Assembly: GCF_040719145.1 (NCBI RefSeq)
Contig: NZ_JBFDUZ010000003.1
Coordinates: 124,001-188,000, forward strand
DNA length: 64,000 nt
Origin: Paenibacillus sp. JQZ6Y-1
Lineage (GTDB): Bacteria > Bacillota > Bacilli > Paenibacillales > Paenibacillaceae
Direction: 5' to 3'
The notes under the pieces are model-generated. The model worked only from the letters and a program-made list of their open reading frames with translations, searched no databases and was not told the DNA's origin. The position numbers and the translations under genes are program-made. Below, in pieces: positions 1 to 9,455 of the stretch (positions are counted from its first letter, which is position 1; each line of letters opens with the position of its first letter).

Positions 1-861
1 GGCTCATTCGGCTCCGCGATGCTGCAAGCGTATGCTGCTTGCGAAGAGCCTACCTTTTTGCCTATTGCGGATCGGATTGCTGACTTTATGCTCACCCGAT
101 TGGAGCGGCAACCGGATGGTGCCTTTTACCGGAAATGTATTGGCGAATATGCTGCGAATACGATGTGGGCGGATGATCTGTATATGAGTACACCGTTTCT
201 CGTTCGGTATGCCAAATTGACGGGTCGCACGGAAGCACTGGATGAGGCAGCACGCCAGTTTCTATTGTTCCGTAAATACCTGTATATGCCGGAGCAGCAG
301 ATCATGTCGCATGTGTATGATTTTAAATACAATCAGGCGACTCAGGTTCCATGGGGGCGCGGCAATGGCTGGACACTGTTCTCCTTGTCGGAAGTATTGG
401 AAGCGTTACCAGAGCAGCATGCACAACGTGACGAATTGATCGCATTTTTCAATGATCTGTGTGCGGGGTATGCTGCATTGCAGGCAGATAGCGGACTATG
501 GCATCAAGTACTAAACGAGCCAGATACGTATGAAGAAGCATCGTGTACAGCGATGTTTGCCTATGGCTTCGCACGCGGAGTTCGCTTTGGCTGGCTACGT
601 GATCCGGGTATGTATACAGCCGCCGCTCAACAGGCATGGAATGGGCTGACCCGTTACGCCATCGACCGTCAAGGTAATGTGCATGGTGTATGCAGCGGCT
701 CCCGATATGCCTTTACACCGGAATATTATGATCGTGATCTGCGTACGGTGACCAATGATAATCATGGCATTGGTATTATGATGCTGGCTGGAACAGAAGT
801 CGCGCGGATGAAGCAGCATCTGGGACAGACGATTGGCGTATCGGATGGCATTTTGTCGTAG
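1..861 (+). CDS. GH105 unsaturated glucuronyl/rhamnogalacturonyl hydrolase, 5'-truncated
   Basis: The reading frame is already open at base 1, so the start lies outside the window; 286 residues are visible against roughly 370 in the family. Family members (YteR type) remove the unsaturated uronic acid from the non-reducing end of oligosaccharides made by pectin or rhamnogalacturonan lyases, usually in the cytoplasm. The visible fold is a run of alternating helices rich in Trp and aromatic residues. The WADDLYMS segment near visible residue 56 matches the part that carries the catalytic Asp in YteR, and RGNGW near residue 120 is also typical. A bidirectional terminator follows at 910-958. The family call is secure; the exact sugar is not. 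Confidence 0.85.
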   Translation, partial: GSFGSAMLQAYAACEEPTFLPIADRIADFMLTRLERQPDGAFYRKCIGEYAANTMWADDLYMSTPFLVRYAKLTGRTEALDEAARQFLLFRKYLYMPEQQIMSHVYDFKYNQATQVPWGRGNGWTLFSLSEVLEALPEQHAQRDELIAFFNDLCAGYAALQADSGLWHQVLNEPDTYEEASCTAMFAYGFARGVRFGWLRDPGMYTAAAQQAWNGLTRYAIDRQGNVHGVCSGSRYAFTPEYYDRDLRTVTNDNHGIGIMMLAGTEVARMKQHLGQTIGVSDGILS

Positions 862-909
862 GGCTATTGTTCATTCTGGAAGCATCTGCAACAAATGACT
901 TTGCATATC

Positions 910-958
910 AAAAGCCGGATACAATGGCGGGTTTGTTTCCCGTTTGTATCCGGCTTTT
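910..958. terminator. Bidirectional intrinsic terminator between GH105 gene and clpB
   Basis: A 15-bp perfect inverted repeat (910-924 with 944-958) starts with AAAA and ends with TTTT, so it can end both the plus-strand GH105 transcript and the minus-strand clpB transcript. A smaller GGCGGG/CCCG hairpin is nested inside. Confidence 0.8.
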
Positions 959-1020
959 CTTATCACATGTTCTCATTATAATAGATGCTGCTATTCTACG
1001 CTGTATGCAATGCTTCTATC

Positions 1021-3660
1021 TTATAGTGACGTGCCTACTGGATGCGCCGAAGACGCCGCAGCAATCTGTACACGCAATTGCCCATCCTGCACGGTCACAT
1101 CTACTGTGGAACCCGGTAATGCTTCCCCAGCAATCAATGCACGGGCGACCTTCGTTTCCAATGCACGCTGGATAAACCGCTTCAACGGACGCGCACCGTA
1201 TGCGGGGTCAAAGCCTTCGTCTGCAATCAGACTCGCTGCTTCCTCGCTAATCTGCAAGCCAATCTGACGATCATGCAGACGCTGACGCAGCCCTTCCGCC
1301 AGCTTGAGCACAATCTGACGAATCTCGCTGCGGTTCAGTGGCTTGAAGATCACAATATCATCCACCCGATTCAGAAACTCTGGTCGAAAATGACTATTCA
1401 ACTCACGCAGTACCGTTTGCCGTACCGATTCAGGTATATCCCCGTCACGCTCCATCGCATTCAGCAGATGCACGGAGCCAATATTGGATGTCATGATCAC
1501 AATCGTATTTTTAAAATCGACATTGCGTCCCTGCGAATCGGTCAATCGACCATCATCCAGTAATTGCAGCAGCAGGTTGAATACGTCAGGATGTGCCTTC
1601 TCCACTTCATCTAGCAAAATGACCGAATAGGGCTGACGGCGTACCGCTTCGGTCAATTGACCGCCTTCCTCATACCCAACATAGCCCGGAGGCGCGCCGA
1701 CGAGACGGGAAACGCTATGCTTCTCCATATACTCAGACATATCGATACGGATCATATTCTCCTCACGATCAAACAGGGATGCAGCAATCGCTTTGGCAAG
1801 CTCGGTTTTGCCGACACCGGTTGGACCGAGAAACAGGAAGGAACCGATCGGACGATTCGGGTCCTTGATGCCAGCTCGCGAACGGATCACGGCATCGGCA
1901 ACGAGTTGGACCGCTTCCTCTTGACCGACTACTCGCTCATGCAGCACCTCTTCCAAACGCAGCAGCTTCTCGCGCTCGCCCTCGACTAGACGACTAACAG
2001 GCACTCCTGTCCAGCGGGATACGATGTCGGCAATCTCTTCTTCAGTCACCGCCTCACGCAGCAATCGTCCTTCCTGCTCAGTTTGCGCCGCTTCTTCTGC
2101 CTGCTTCAATTGGCGCTCCAGATCAGGGATGATGCCGTAGCTCAGCTCGGCGGATTTGTTCAGATCGTATTCTTCCTGCGCCTTTTCTAGATCAAGCCGC
2201 GCCTGCTCCAATTGCTTTTTGATGATATTGATATGGTCGATTACTTCTTTTTCCTTATCCCAACGCGCCTTCATCTCTAGCTGCTTTTCCTTGAGATTCG
2301 CCAATTCACGCTGCAAATGCTCCAGACGGGATAGACTCAGCTCGTCGGTTTCTTTTTTCAAAGCGGCTTCCTCGATCTCCATCTTCATGATGCGGCGAGT
2401 GACTTCGTCCATCTCGGACGGCATCGAATCAATCTCAGTCCGAATCATCGCGCATGCCTCGTCGATCAGATCAATCGCTTTGTCCGGCAGAAAACGATCG
2501 GAAATATATCGGTCTGACAGCACGCCCGCCGCTACAATGGCGTTATCATGAATTTTGACTCCATGATGTACTTCAAATCGCTCCTTCAAGCCACGCAAAA
2601 TGGAGATGGTATCCTCCACATTCGGCTCGCTCACAAGCACCTGCTGGAAACGACGCTCCAATGCAGGGTCTTTTTCAATATAGGTGCGGTATTCATCCAG
2701 CGTAGTGGCACCGATACAATGCAGCTCACCGCGCGCTAACATCGGCTTTAGCATATTGCCCGCATCCATCGCGCCCTCGGTTTTCCCTGCGCCGACAATC
2801 GTATGCAGTTCGTCGATAAACAGAATAATTTGCCCGTTACTCTGCTTGATCTCACGCAATACTGCTTGTAATCGTTCCTCAAATTCACCGCGATACTTCG
2901 CACCCGCGACGAGTGCGCTCATATCCAGCGAGAAGATCATTTTGTCCTTCAAGCCCTCCGGCACATCCTTGCGCACAATGCGATGCGCCAAGCCCTCCAC
3001 GATTGCCGTCTTACCAACACCCGGTTCGCCGATCAATACAGGATTGTTTTTCGTTTTGCGCGATAGGATGCGAATGACACGACGGATCTCGTCATCACGA
3101 CCAATCACTGGATCGACTTTACCCGCGCGTACATCGGCAACTAGATCGCGCCCATATTTTTCTAGCACTTCATAGGTAGCTTCTGGGTCCTTACTCGTAA
3201 TACGCTGATGCCCACGAATGTCCGCGAGTGCTGAGAGTACAGCGTCGCGCTTCAATCCATGCTGGCGCAGCAGCTGGTACACATCCCGATTCCCTGCATC
3301 GTCCACTTCCAGTAGTGCCAGAAAGGCATGCTCTACCGCCACATACTCATCCTTCATCTCTACTGCTTCCTGCTCCGCTTGGTTCAATACAGCTAGCAGC
3401 CCTGCCGACGCATAACGGCTCACCGCTGATGATCCGCTAATGCTCGCTTTGCGGCGTAGCTGTTCATCGTTTTGCTGACTGATTACGTTAGGGGAGACAT
3501 TCAGCTTATGCAGCAGCCGGGGGAGTAATCCCTCTTCTTGTTCCAGTAGCGCTTTGAGCAAATGGGCAGTGCCAATCTCCTGATGCCCCATACTAGTCGC
3601 TAGCGATTGCGCCATAGCTACCGCCTGCTGTAGCTTGTTGGTCAATTTGTTGTAGTCCAT
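1021..3660 (-). CDS. clpB: ATP-dependent protein disaggregase ClpB
   Basis: ClpB is a cytoplasmic AAA+ hexamer that, with DnaK/DnaJ, pulls polypeptides out of heat-induced aggregates. The 879 residues show the full family order. A Clp-N double repeat spans about 1-145, and AAA-1 has Walker A GEPGVGKT at 211-218. A charged coiled-coil middle domain of about 410-530 distinguishes ClpB from ClpC/ClpA, and AAA-2 has GPTGVGKT near 610. An AAAGGA site precedes the ATG. No CtsR heptad pair and no CIRCE repeat is visible in the 240 bp upstream, unlike hsp20 nearby. The gene follows the DnaJ-like gene but is separated from it by a probable terminator. Confidence 0.97.
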   Translation of the reverse strand: MDYNKLTNKLQQAVAMAQSLATSMGHQEIGTAHLLKALLEQEEGLLPRLLHKLNVSPNVISQQNDEQLRRKASISGSSAVSRYASAGLLAVLNQAEQEAVEMKDEYVAVEHAFLALLEVDDAGNRDVYQLLRQHGLKRDAVLSALADIRGHQRITSKDPEATYEVLEKYGRDLVADVRAGKVDPVIGRDDEIRRVIRILSRKTKNNPVLIGEPGVGKTAIVEGLAHRIVRKDVPEGLKDKMIFSLDMSALVAGAKYRGEFEERLQAVLREIKQSNGQIILFIDELHTIVGAGKTEGAMDAGNMLKPMLARGELHCIGATTLDEYRTYIEKDPALERRFQQVLVSEPNVEDTISILRGLKERFEVHHGVKIHDNAIVAAGVLSDRYISDRFLPDKAIDLIDEACAMIRTEIDSMPSEMDEVTRRIMKMEIEEAALKKETDELSLSRLEHLQRELANLKEKQLEMKARWDKEKEVIDHINIIKKQLEQARLDLEKAQEEYDLNKSAELSYGIIPDLERQLKQAEEAAQTEQEGRLLREAVTEEEIADIVSRWTGVPVSRLVEGEREKLLRLEEVLHERVVGQEEAVQLVADAVIRSRAGIKDPNRPIGSFLFLGPTGVGKTELAKAIAASLFDREENMIRIDMSEYMEKHSVSRLVGAPPGYVGYEEGGQLTEAVRRQPYSVILLDEVEKAHPDVFNLLLQLLDDGRLTDSQGRNVDFKNTIVIMTSNIGSVHLLNAMERDGDIPESVRQTVLRELNSHFRPEFLNRVDDIVIFKPLNRSEIRQIVLKLAEGLRQRLHDRQIGLQISEEAASLIADEGFDPAYGARPLKRFIQRALETKVARALIAGEALPGSTVDVTVQDGQLRVQIAAASSAHPVGTSL

Positions 3661-3715
3661 ATCGATTCGCGTCCTTTCTGCTTACTCTGTATTCGTAGTC
3701 GTTTTGTTACGGTAT

Positions 3716-3778
3716 AAAAAATCGAAAAAATGCTGTATGGTACATTCGGCAACATGTCCGATTCACACATACAGCAGG
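3716..3778 (-). terminator. Probable intrinsic terminator downstream of the DnaJ-like gene
   Basis: Read on the minus strand, a perfect 9-bp stem TGCTGTATG/CATACAGCA (outer ends 3777 and 3731) with a loop of about 29 nt is followed by two T-rich runs. It lies between the DnaJ-like gene and clpB, so clpB probably has its own promoter. The large loop lowers confidence. Confidence 0.5.
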
Positions 3779-3900
3779 GAGATTGTTTGTATATAGCTAC
3801 GTGATGATATAGCTAGGATATAAGGAAAACAGGTCGGTTATGCTCTGAATGCTCCATGTATGCAATCCAACACTGCTTCATCCCAAAGCATAACGTACTG

Positions 3901-4866
3901 TTAACGATTGCGCTTCATCTTTGCCCGGTAGCGGCTGGTACGGGATAATTCCTCGTATAGCTCGCGTTCACGTACACTCAGATCAGTCGGAACCACAATC
4001 TCAACACTGAGCATTAGATCGCCGTATCCGCTATCGTCGTCTTTTAGCCCTTTACCGGGAATGCGCAGCTTGCGCCCGGACTGGATACCGGCGGGAACCT
4101 TGACCCGTACACGCGATGTGTCCGGTAGCTGTACCTGCGCTTCTGAGCCTAAGACGGCTTCCCAAGGTGCAATTTGCAGAGTTGCAAGCAAGTGACTGCC
4201 ATCCAGTTCAAAGGTGGAATGTGGGAGAATATGCAGCGTAATCAGCAGCTCAGTATCCGTTTGAATACCGTTCACGCCAGTTCCACGAACGCGAATGGTT
4301 CGGTCATTTTGAATACGTTCAGGGATTTTGACATGTATTTTGGAACCGCCGAGCTGTACCGGTAGTTGATCCCCACGGTATGCCTGCTCTAGCGTAATAT
4401 TCATCGTGGCACGCGTTGTACGCTGCTGCGCACCGTTATTCCAGTATTCGCTGCCCAATCCGCTTGCCGCTTCACCAAATATATCGTAGCCATTCATCCG
4501 CTCACCGAAAAACATATCAAACAAATCCTCATCAACAAATCCTCGTCCAGCATTCGTCTGCTGCTCGCGCCATGCACCGGCACCACTGCCGCTACCTGTG
4601 GAACGCTGACCCGCTGAACTGCCAGCACCGCCTTCATAAGCACGACGCGCTGACTGGTACTTCAGCTTCTCGTCGTATTGTTGCCGACTCTTCTCATTGC
4701 CGATGACCTCATAGGCTTCAGTGATTTCCTTAAACTTGGATTCTGCCTGCTCATCCTTATTTACATCAGGATGCCATTGCTTGGCGAGTTTTTGATAGGC
4801 TTTTTTGACCTCCTGCTTGGAGGCGGTGGATGACACGCCGAGAATATCGTAGTAACTGCGGGACAT
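3901..4866 (-). CDS. CbpA-type DnaJ co-chaperone (J domain plus DnaJ C-terminal domain)
   Basis: Hsp40-class protein of 321 residues. The J domain covers about 3-68 with the HPD tripeptide at 32-34 that stimulates the DnaK ATPase. A Gly/Ser-rich linker (about 75-110) leads to the two-lobed DnaJ C-terminal substrate domain. The CxxCxGxG zinc-finger repeats of canonical DnaJ are absent, which places it with CbpA-like proteins. An in-frame ATG at 4884 exists, but the AGGAGG ribosome site lies inside that extension and sits 6-7 nt before the ATG at 4866, so I use 4866. It lies between clpB and hsp20 in the same direction, forming a chaperone neighbourhood. Confidence 0.9.
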   Translation of the reverse strand: MSRSYYDILGVSSTASKQEVKKAYQKLAKQWHPDVNKDEQAESKFKEITEAYEVIGNEKSRQQYDEKLKYQSARRAYEGGAGSSAGQRSTGSGSGAGAWREQQTNAGRGFVDEDLFDMFFGERMNGYDIFGEAASGLGSEYWNNGAQQRTTRATMNITLEQAYRGDQLPVQLGGSKIHVKIPERIQNDRTIRVRGTGVNGIQTDTELLITLHILPHSTFELDGSHLLATLQIAPWEAVLGSEAQVQLPDTSRVRVKVPAGIQSGRKLRIPGKGLKDDDSGYGDLMLSVEIVVPTDLSVRERELYEELSRTSRYRAKMKRNR

Positions 4867-4920
4867 ATTCTCCCTCCTTTCCACAACGTTAACATACAGG
4901 TATAACGTAATAAACGGTGA

Positions 4921-4960
4921 AAAGGTGCATTATAGCCGTAAATATCTACAATGCACCTTT
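4921..4960 (-). terminator. 11-bp perfect inverted repeat, probable hsp20 terminator
   Basis: AAAGGTGCATT at 4921-4931 is exactly complementary to 4950-4960, with an 18-nt loop. On the minus strand it ends in TTTT and lies 180 nt past the hsp20 stop, so a terminator is the simplest reading. The loop contains TATAAT on the minus strand upstream of the DnaJ-like gene, so an operator/promoter role is a real alternative. Confidence 0.45.
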
Positions 4961-5140
4961 GCCCGATTCAGTCTGGATCGACTGATTATATGAAGTCTCC
5001 GGCTGTGCCGGTTGGTCATTATTATAATTTTGCTAAAACCCACGCGTAATTATGATCATTTTACCTACTTTTAAGCCATTTTGCCAGTTGCCTAAACAGT
5101 TGATGTTATACATAGGTTGATACAATACACAATCCGCTAA

Positions 5141-5590
5141 TTATTCACCCGACTGAATTTCAATCGTTTTGCCCTGCGGACGCGGACGTTTTGGAATATG
5201 CAGCTTGAGCAATCCATCTTTTAGCGAGGCTTGAATCTGCTCTTCGGCAATATCCTGTACATGGAAACGACGTACATACTCACCATATCGACGCTCCATA
5301 CGTACAACCTTGCCCTGCTCGTTCTCTTCGTTGTCCACCTGTTCATGACGTACAGCCTTAATTGTTAAATACGGTGCAGTATAGTCGATTTGAATATCTT
5401 CCTTTTGAAAACCAGGTAGCTCTGCTTCAACAAGATAAGCATCGTCCTGTTCACGAATATCGGTTTTGAAGGAAACGGTTGACGATTGGAACGGCGCCCA
5501 AAATTCATCCTGAAACACATCTTGGAAGGACTTCATCAGATGTCCAAATGCATCCTCACGACGTTTACCAAATGGAACCAGATCAAACAT
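5141..5590 (-). CDS. Small heat-shock protein, Hsp20/alpha-crystallin family
   Basis: ATP-independent holdase of 149 residues that keeps unfolding proteins soluble. The alpha-crystallin domain occupies about 40-140, including the ELPGF segment and the ASLKDGLLKLHIPK stretch near the C terminus, the conserved A-x-x-x-x-G-x-L signature. The frame is open up to an ATG at 5653, but that codon lies in the operator at 5653-5669. The ATG at 5590 has GGAGG seven bases before it and is taken as the start. A sigma-A promoter (5680-5708) and CtsR-like boxes precede the gene, so heat-inducible repression is expected. Confidence 0.92.
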   Translation of the reverse strand: MFDLVPFGKRREDAFGHLMKSFQDVFQDEFWAPFQSSTVSFKTDIREQDDAYLVEAELPGFQKEDIQIDYTAPYLTIKAVRHEQVDNEENEQGKVVRMERRYGEYVRRFHVQDIAEEQIQASLKDGLLKLHIPKRPRPQGKTIEIQSGE

Positions 5591-5652
5591 AAAGCATCCT
5601 CCTCTGTGAATATAATGAAAATGATGTGCAGTCAGAAAAGGCATGATGCTCA

Positions 5653-5669
5653 TTTGACCTTCACTGACC
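5653..5669 (-). promoter_or_regulatory. CtsR-like operator 1 upstream of hsp20
   Basis: On the minus strand the sequence is GGTCAGT-GAA-GGTCAAA, a tandem heptad with a 3-nt spacer of the NAN type. The known CtsR consensus is RGTCAAA-NAN-RGTCAAA; here one heptad is perfect and the other matches 5 of 7. It begins about 10 bp downstream of the -10 box, a position where a repressor would block transcription. Confidence 0.7.
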
Positions 5670-5679
5670 TTACATCTTC

Positions 5680-5708
5680 ATTATAGCTATGGGTTGTAGC
5701 ACAGACAA
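5680..5708 (-). promoter_or_regulatory. Sigma-A promoter of hsp20
   Basis: On the minus strand TTGTCT (5703-5708) and TATAAT (5680-5685) are separated by exactly 17 nt. The start of transcription would fall about 80 nt upstream of the hsp20 start codon and next to the CtsR-like operator. Confidence 0.75.
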
Positions 5709-5783
5709 AATGCGTATAGGTTCATTTACGATGATGAACGTTTATTTTCTATATTGTTTTGCATCCGTTTTTTGTTTTGCTCA

Positions 5784-6674
5784 TTATTTGACCTTTTCTG
5801 ACCTTTTTTTATAGCTTAGTGGAGTCATGTGCATCACACTGCGGAAACGCTCGATAAAATAACTTGTGCTGTTGAAGCCTACCTGATACGCCGCCTCTGT
5901 TACACTGCGTTCGCCCTGCAACAGCATTAGACTCTGCTGAATCCGATAATCCGCCACATAATTAAGCGGTGTTGTTTTTAAAAAGCGACGAAAATATCGG
6001 CAGCATTCCGAGCGGCTTAACGCTCCTGCCGTAGCAATCTCGTCCAGTGTCACTCTGTCAGCATAATGCAGATGAATCCATTCCAGCATCTGCTTCATAC
6101 GCTGGCTTTTGACCATGTCTGCTGCATGGTATTCCGGCTGGAAGCCGTGGCTGATTAGGCTTTTCCAGATGGATGCTAGCTGTACCGCCAGTTCCATTTC
6201 AAAAAAGGCAGGTCGTTTCTGTAGCGATTGCCGGATCAAACGGATGGCTTGCGCAATATCATGCCCCCACGCCTGCTGAGGATCGATAAGCGTAAACGGC
6301 AAATTGGTTGCCTGAATATACGGCTGCACACAGCTTGCATATAATTCCTGTGTTGTTACAAACTGCGGAGCAACATCCAAGCAGATATAGGTACATTCAT
6401 ATCCCTGCACCGCTTCCGCCATATGCAGACATCCACTGTTGATAAACAATACCTCTCCTTCGCGTATATGCACCTGTTGATCCTGTACTTGAAATAATGC
6501 TTGCCCCTGCGTAATCAGCACAAACTGCAATTCATCATGCCAGTGCAAAGGAATATAGCCCTGCGCATGCTGACGAATATTCGTTTCATAGCAAGCAAGT
6601 GGCAATGTCGTCGTTCGATGCAGCGTCAACTCGCGCTGATTGCTTGTATCAATAGCAAAGCTGGTTGCACACAT
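5784..6674 (-). CDS. AraC family transcriptional regulator with N-terminal cupin domain
   Basis: A 296-residue regulator. The N-terminal half (about 20-160) is a cupin-like sensor rich in His and Gln; the C-terminal 100 residues hold two helix-turn-helix motifs with the typical closing segment GFNSTSYFIERFR. AraC members of this build usually sense small ligands and activate a neighbouring gene. It is divergent from the EamA exporter gene 118 bp away, which makes that gene the likely target. GAGGTGAGG precedes the ATG. The ligand cannot be read from sequence. The last codons overlap a CtsR-like motif. Confidence 0.88.
   Translation of the reverse strand: MCATSFAIDTSNQRELTLHRTTTLPLACYETNIRQHAQGYIPLHWHDELQFVLITQGQALFQVQDQQVHIREGEVLFINSGCLHMAEAVQGYECTYICLDVAPQFVTTQELYASCVQPYIQATNLPFTLIDPQQAWGHDIAQAIRLIRQSLQKRPAFFEMELAVQLASIWKSLISHGFQPEYHAADMVKSQRMKQMLEWIHLHYADRVTLDEIATAGALSRSECCRYFRRFLKTTPLNYVADYRIQQSLMLLQGERSVTEAAYQVGFNSTSYFIERFRSVMHMTPLSYKKRSEKVK
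5787..5803 (-). promoter_or_regulatory. CtsR-like operator 2, inside the 3' end of the araC-type gene
   Basis: On the minus strand the sequence is GGTCAGA-AAA-GGTCAAA, matching the CtsR consensus at 13 of 14 informative heptad positions with an allowed spacer. It encodes the last codons of the AraC-type gene and lies about 80 bp upstream of the hsp20 -35 box. It could be chance or a second CtsR site. Confidence 0.45.
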
Positions 6675-6792
6675 GTAACCTCACCTCAATCTGGTGTTAT
6701 TTTTAGATGATATATCGGTATTTTTGCATCGTTCCTTTTATTATCCTAATCATATCATTGTATTTTATATGGAGAAATAAGGAGAAATGGGT

Positions 6793-7704
6793 ATGGGATT
6801 ATCATCTAGAAGTAAGGGATTATGGCTTGTAATTATCGGAGCGACTTGCTGGGGCATCGGCGGTACGGTTGCCAAAAAGCTGTTCGCTCAATTTGCCGTT
6901 GATGTCAATTGGCTCGTTAGTACGCGCTTGCTCGTAGCAGGTATCCTGCTGCTGGCGCTTCAATATATACTGAGCGGTCGTTCTGCCGTCTTCTCTGTTT
7001 GGACCAATAGATCCACAGCTAGACAGTTAATTCTATTCGGTTTGGCAGGTATGCTGGCTGTGCAATATACCTATATGGCATCAATTCAGCATGGTAATGC
7101 CGCAGTTGCAACTCTATTGCAATATTTATCGCCTGTAATGATCATTGTATACCTGCTGCTTCGTCGGCAAATGGCGTTCACTCCCCGTGATGGCATTATG
7201 GTATTCTTGGCACTGCTGGGCTGCTTCCTGCTGCTTACCAATGGTTCGCTAGCAGGTTTGACCGTACCAGCACCCGCGATCATCTGGGGCATATTGTCCA
7301 GTGTAGCTGCTGCTTTTTATACCTTATATGCTGCGTCGCTCGTCCGGCAGTACGATTCACTGACGATTGTAGGCTGGGCGATGGTGATTGGGGGCTGTGG
7401 CTTGAGCCTAATTCATCCGCCGTGGCAGACCGACTTTGCTCATATGTCATCGGTAATTTGGCTGTATATGGCATTTATTATCGTGTTCGGTACGATGATT
7501 GCCTTCTGGTTTTATGTAAAAAGTTTGCAATACTTACCTGCACGCGAAGTCAGTCTACTCGGCAGTCTGGAGCCGCTAGCAGCAGTGCTTACTACCGTGT
7601 TCTGGCTACATACACCCTTTGGATGGTTTCAATGGCTCGGTACTGCCTGCATTATCGGATTGATTTTGCTGCTGACCTTGAATCGTCAATCGACGGCAGC
7701 GTGA
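6793..7704 (+). CDS. EamA/DMT-superfamily transporter
   Basis: A 303-residue integral membrane protein with about ten hydrophobic segments arranged as two EamA repeats, the architecture of drug/metabolite exporters. The first repeat begins with the conserved segment [13 protein letters not shown]. An ATG at 6787 overlaps the GGAG site at 6781-6784; the ATG at 6793 has an 8-nt spacing and is preferred. Substrates in this family include amino acids and other small metabolites; none can be assigned here. The divergent AraC-type gene is its probable regulator, and a strong terminator follows. Confidence 0.88.
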   Translation: MGLSSRSKGLWLVIIGATCWGIGGTVAKKLFAQFAVDVNWLVSTRLLVAGILLLALQYILSGRSAVFSVWTNRSTARQLILFGLAGMLAVQYTYMASIQHGNAAVATLLQYLSPVMIIVYLLLRRQMAFTPRDGIMVFLALLGCFLLLTNGSLAGLTVPAPAIIWGILSSVAAAFYTLYAASLVRQYDSLTIVGWAMVIGGCGLSLIHPPWQTDFAHMSSVIWLYMAFIIVFGTMIAFWFYVKSLQYLPAREVSLLGSLEPLAAVLTTVFWLHTPFGWFQWLGTACIIGLILLLTLNRQSTAA

Positions 7705-7730
7705 TCATAACATGACAATATAGAAATACA

Positions 7731-7768
7731 AAAAACCGCGCAATCGATTCACGATTGCGCGGTTTGTA
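7731..7768 (+). terminator. Intrinsic terminator after the EamA gene
   Basis: Perfect 14-bp stem AAACCGCGCAATCG with its complement around a 5-nt loop (7733-7765), flanked by A and T runs. It also faces the end of the esterase gene and could act in both directions. Confidence 0.8.
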
Positions 7769-7805
7769 TTACCTTATGCGTTGGAATTGAATACTCTACA
7801 TCATA

Positions 7806-8762
7806 TTATCCAAAATGCTGCTGCAGAAACTCCATCGTACGTCGCGTATGATGCGGTCCAACATAATGACCGTCAAACGGATACACTGCAATGTCCTTCG
7901 GTGCGCGGATACGATTATATGCTGCAAAGATCGTTTCCGGCAAACATACCATATCCTTCAGCCCACAGGATACAAGCAATGGAATCTTCACTCGGTCGCC
8001 CAGATTAAGCATATCGAAGTAGCTAAGCGTTTGCAGCACCTGACCAAGATGCTCTGGGTAACGACTGACAAACTGTGCCGCTTCCTTCAACGAGCTTTCC
8101 GAATTCAAAATGCCAAAATCCATATGACACATATTCGGAATATTAGCGACCGCAACTGCCGGAATATCACTTAGCGCCGCCGTAATCAGCGATAGTCCAC
8201 CGCCTTGACTCGCGCCATACACGGCAATACGCGAAGCATCCACATCATGACGTGCGGCTGCCCATTCCACAGCTTTTAGCGCATCAATCGTAATTGCCAG
8301 ATAATAAAACTGCTCCTTATCTAGAATCCCTTGTGTCAGCCAGCCTGTACTCATACCGAACTCCGATGGCATACGATTACCCGTCTCGCCACCTTGTCCG
8401 CGCACATCAATGGCAAATACGGCATAGCCCATTGCCGCCCACTGCGCATATTCCTCCGGGTATCCTTTACTGCCGGTGTACCCGTGATACATCACAATAC
8501 ACGGCAACGCTTCCTGCTCTTGACCAGCCGGACGGACAAACCAGCCCGACAATGGCGTATCGTCAAATCCTTCATATGTCACCTTGAATGCTTGTACCGC
8601 TTTCATCGGTGTCGGTTGTTCTTCCACATGATCATTCAGCGGCTTATCACGAAACTTCTCCAACGTCCGACTCCAAAATTCATCCAAATCGGCTGGCGCG
8701 GTCAACATTGGGGAATATTGTTCCAAATCACGTATTCTGCGTGCAATCGCATGGCTTATCAT
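7806..8762 (-). CDS. Acetyl xylan esterase / cephalosporin-C deacetylase family (CE7) esterase
   Basis: A 318-residue cytoplasmic alpha/beta-hydrolase. CE7 enzymes deacetylate short xylo-oligosaccharides and other small acetyl esters. The family landmarks are all visible: RGQGG at 121-125, the nucleophile elbow GASQG with Ser185, the acidic residue Asp270, and HY with His299, giving the expected Ser-Asp-His triad. Length matches the family (about 320). AAGGAG stands 10 nt before the ATG. There is no signal peptide. The gene stands alone, with a small membrane-protein gene upstream in the same direction. Confidence 0.93.
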   Translation of the reverse strand: MISHAIARRIRDLEQYSPMLTAPADLDEFWSRTLEKFRDKPLNDHVEEQPTPMKAVQAFKVTYEGFDDTPLSGWFVRPAGQEQEALPCIVMYHGYTGSKGYPEEYAQWAAMGYAVFAIDVRGQGGETGNRMPSEFGMSTGWLTQGILDKEQFYYLAITIDALKAVEWAAARHDVDASRIAVYGASQGGGLSLITAALSDIPAVAVANIPNMCHMDFGILNSESSLKEAAQFVSRYPEHLGQVLQTLSYFDMLNLGDRVKIPLLVSCGLKDMVCLPETIFAAYNRIRAPKDIAVYPFDGHYVGPHHTRRTMEFLQQHFG

Positions 8763-8854
8763 CAGGTCAGGACTCCTTTATCATCAATTCAAATGAAATG
8801 GCAGGTACGTCGTCTGGTTCATCTGCTGGCTGTCCTGTGTGATGAGCGCACCAC

Positions 8855-9070
8855 CTATTTGTTCAGCTTGACGATCCAGCCGGTAATCATCCGAAAACAA
8901 AAACTAAAAATCGCCGACGGAATCAGCGCAATGACCAGCGTAAGCACTACACTACCAAAGCCTACGGTATCTGGGTTGTTGCGAAACTCCAGTACGACTA
9001 GCAAAATCGCCATAATGACATACCAGCCGATAAAATCGGACAGTCTAAAATTGGACTTGATCCAGTTCAT
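8855..9070 (-). CDS. Small two-helix membrane protein of unknown function
   Basis: A 71-residue protein with two hydrophobic segments (about 14-30 and 41-62) separated by a short polar stretch, and Lys/Arg at both ends. I do not recognise a named family. A good GAGGGAG site sits 5-6 nt before the ATG, which supports translation. It lies 92 bp upstream of the esterase gene in the same direction and may share its transcript. Confidence 0.7.
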   Translation of the reverse strand: MNWIKSNFRLSDFIGWYVIMAILLVVLEFRNNPDTVGFGSVVLTLVIALIPSAIFSFCFRMITGWIVKLNK

Positions 9071-9455
9071 GGTTCTCCCTCTTTACTCCAGAATAAGCCT
9101 GCACCACCGCAGCATGCCGGAGCGAAGGCTCAATATCCCCATGCTATCAATAAACGTGTTGGATGACAAGCCAGTATTGTAGGATAGACAACATTGTTGA
9201 ATATAAGAAGGATTCTCTCCGCCATTGAGCACAGACTGGATGTAAATGGAAAATAAATGCAACGTAGCTCGCGTTTCTGTCGTAGTATCCCGTAGCTACA
9301 CATAGCAGCCTTTTTTGTCATACTGAAGGTTCATCTACATAACGTCCGGCTAATTCTCCTTTCTATCTGAACGTAAGGAAGACAACCCTGTTCAAACTAG
9401 AAACAAAAATCACAGCTACATATCACCTACAACAACGATAAGATGGAGGTTTATC
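9071..9455. other. Intergenic region, no gene seen
   Basis: 385 bp between two outward-facing genes, expected to carry both promoters. A 63-codon minus-strand frame at 9130-9321 lacks a ribosome site and protein-like composition. No repeat or hairpin stands out. Confidence 0.6.

Noticed and set aside
3661-3900. CtsR or CIRCE box upstream of clpB
   Set aside because: I looked for heptads RGTCAAA and the TTAGCACTC inverted repeat on both strands and found neither.
9130-9321. 63-codon minus-strand frame between the small membrane protein and DUF418 genes
   Set aside because: No ribosome site and no protein-like pattern.
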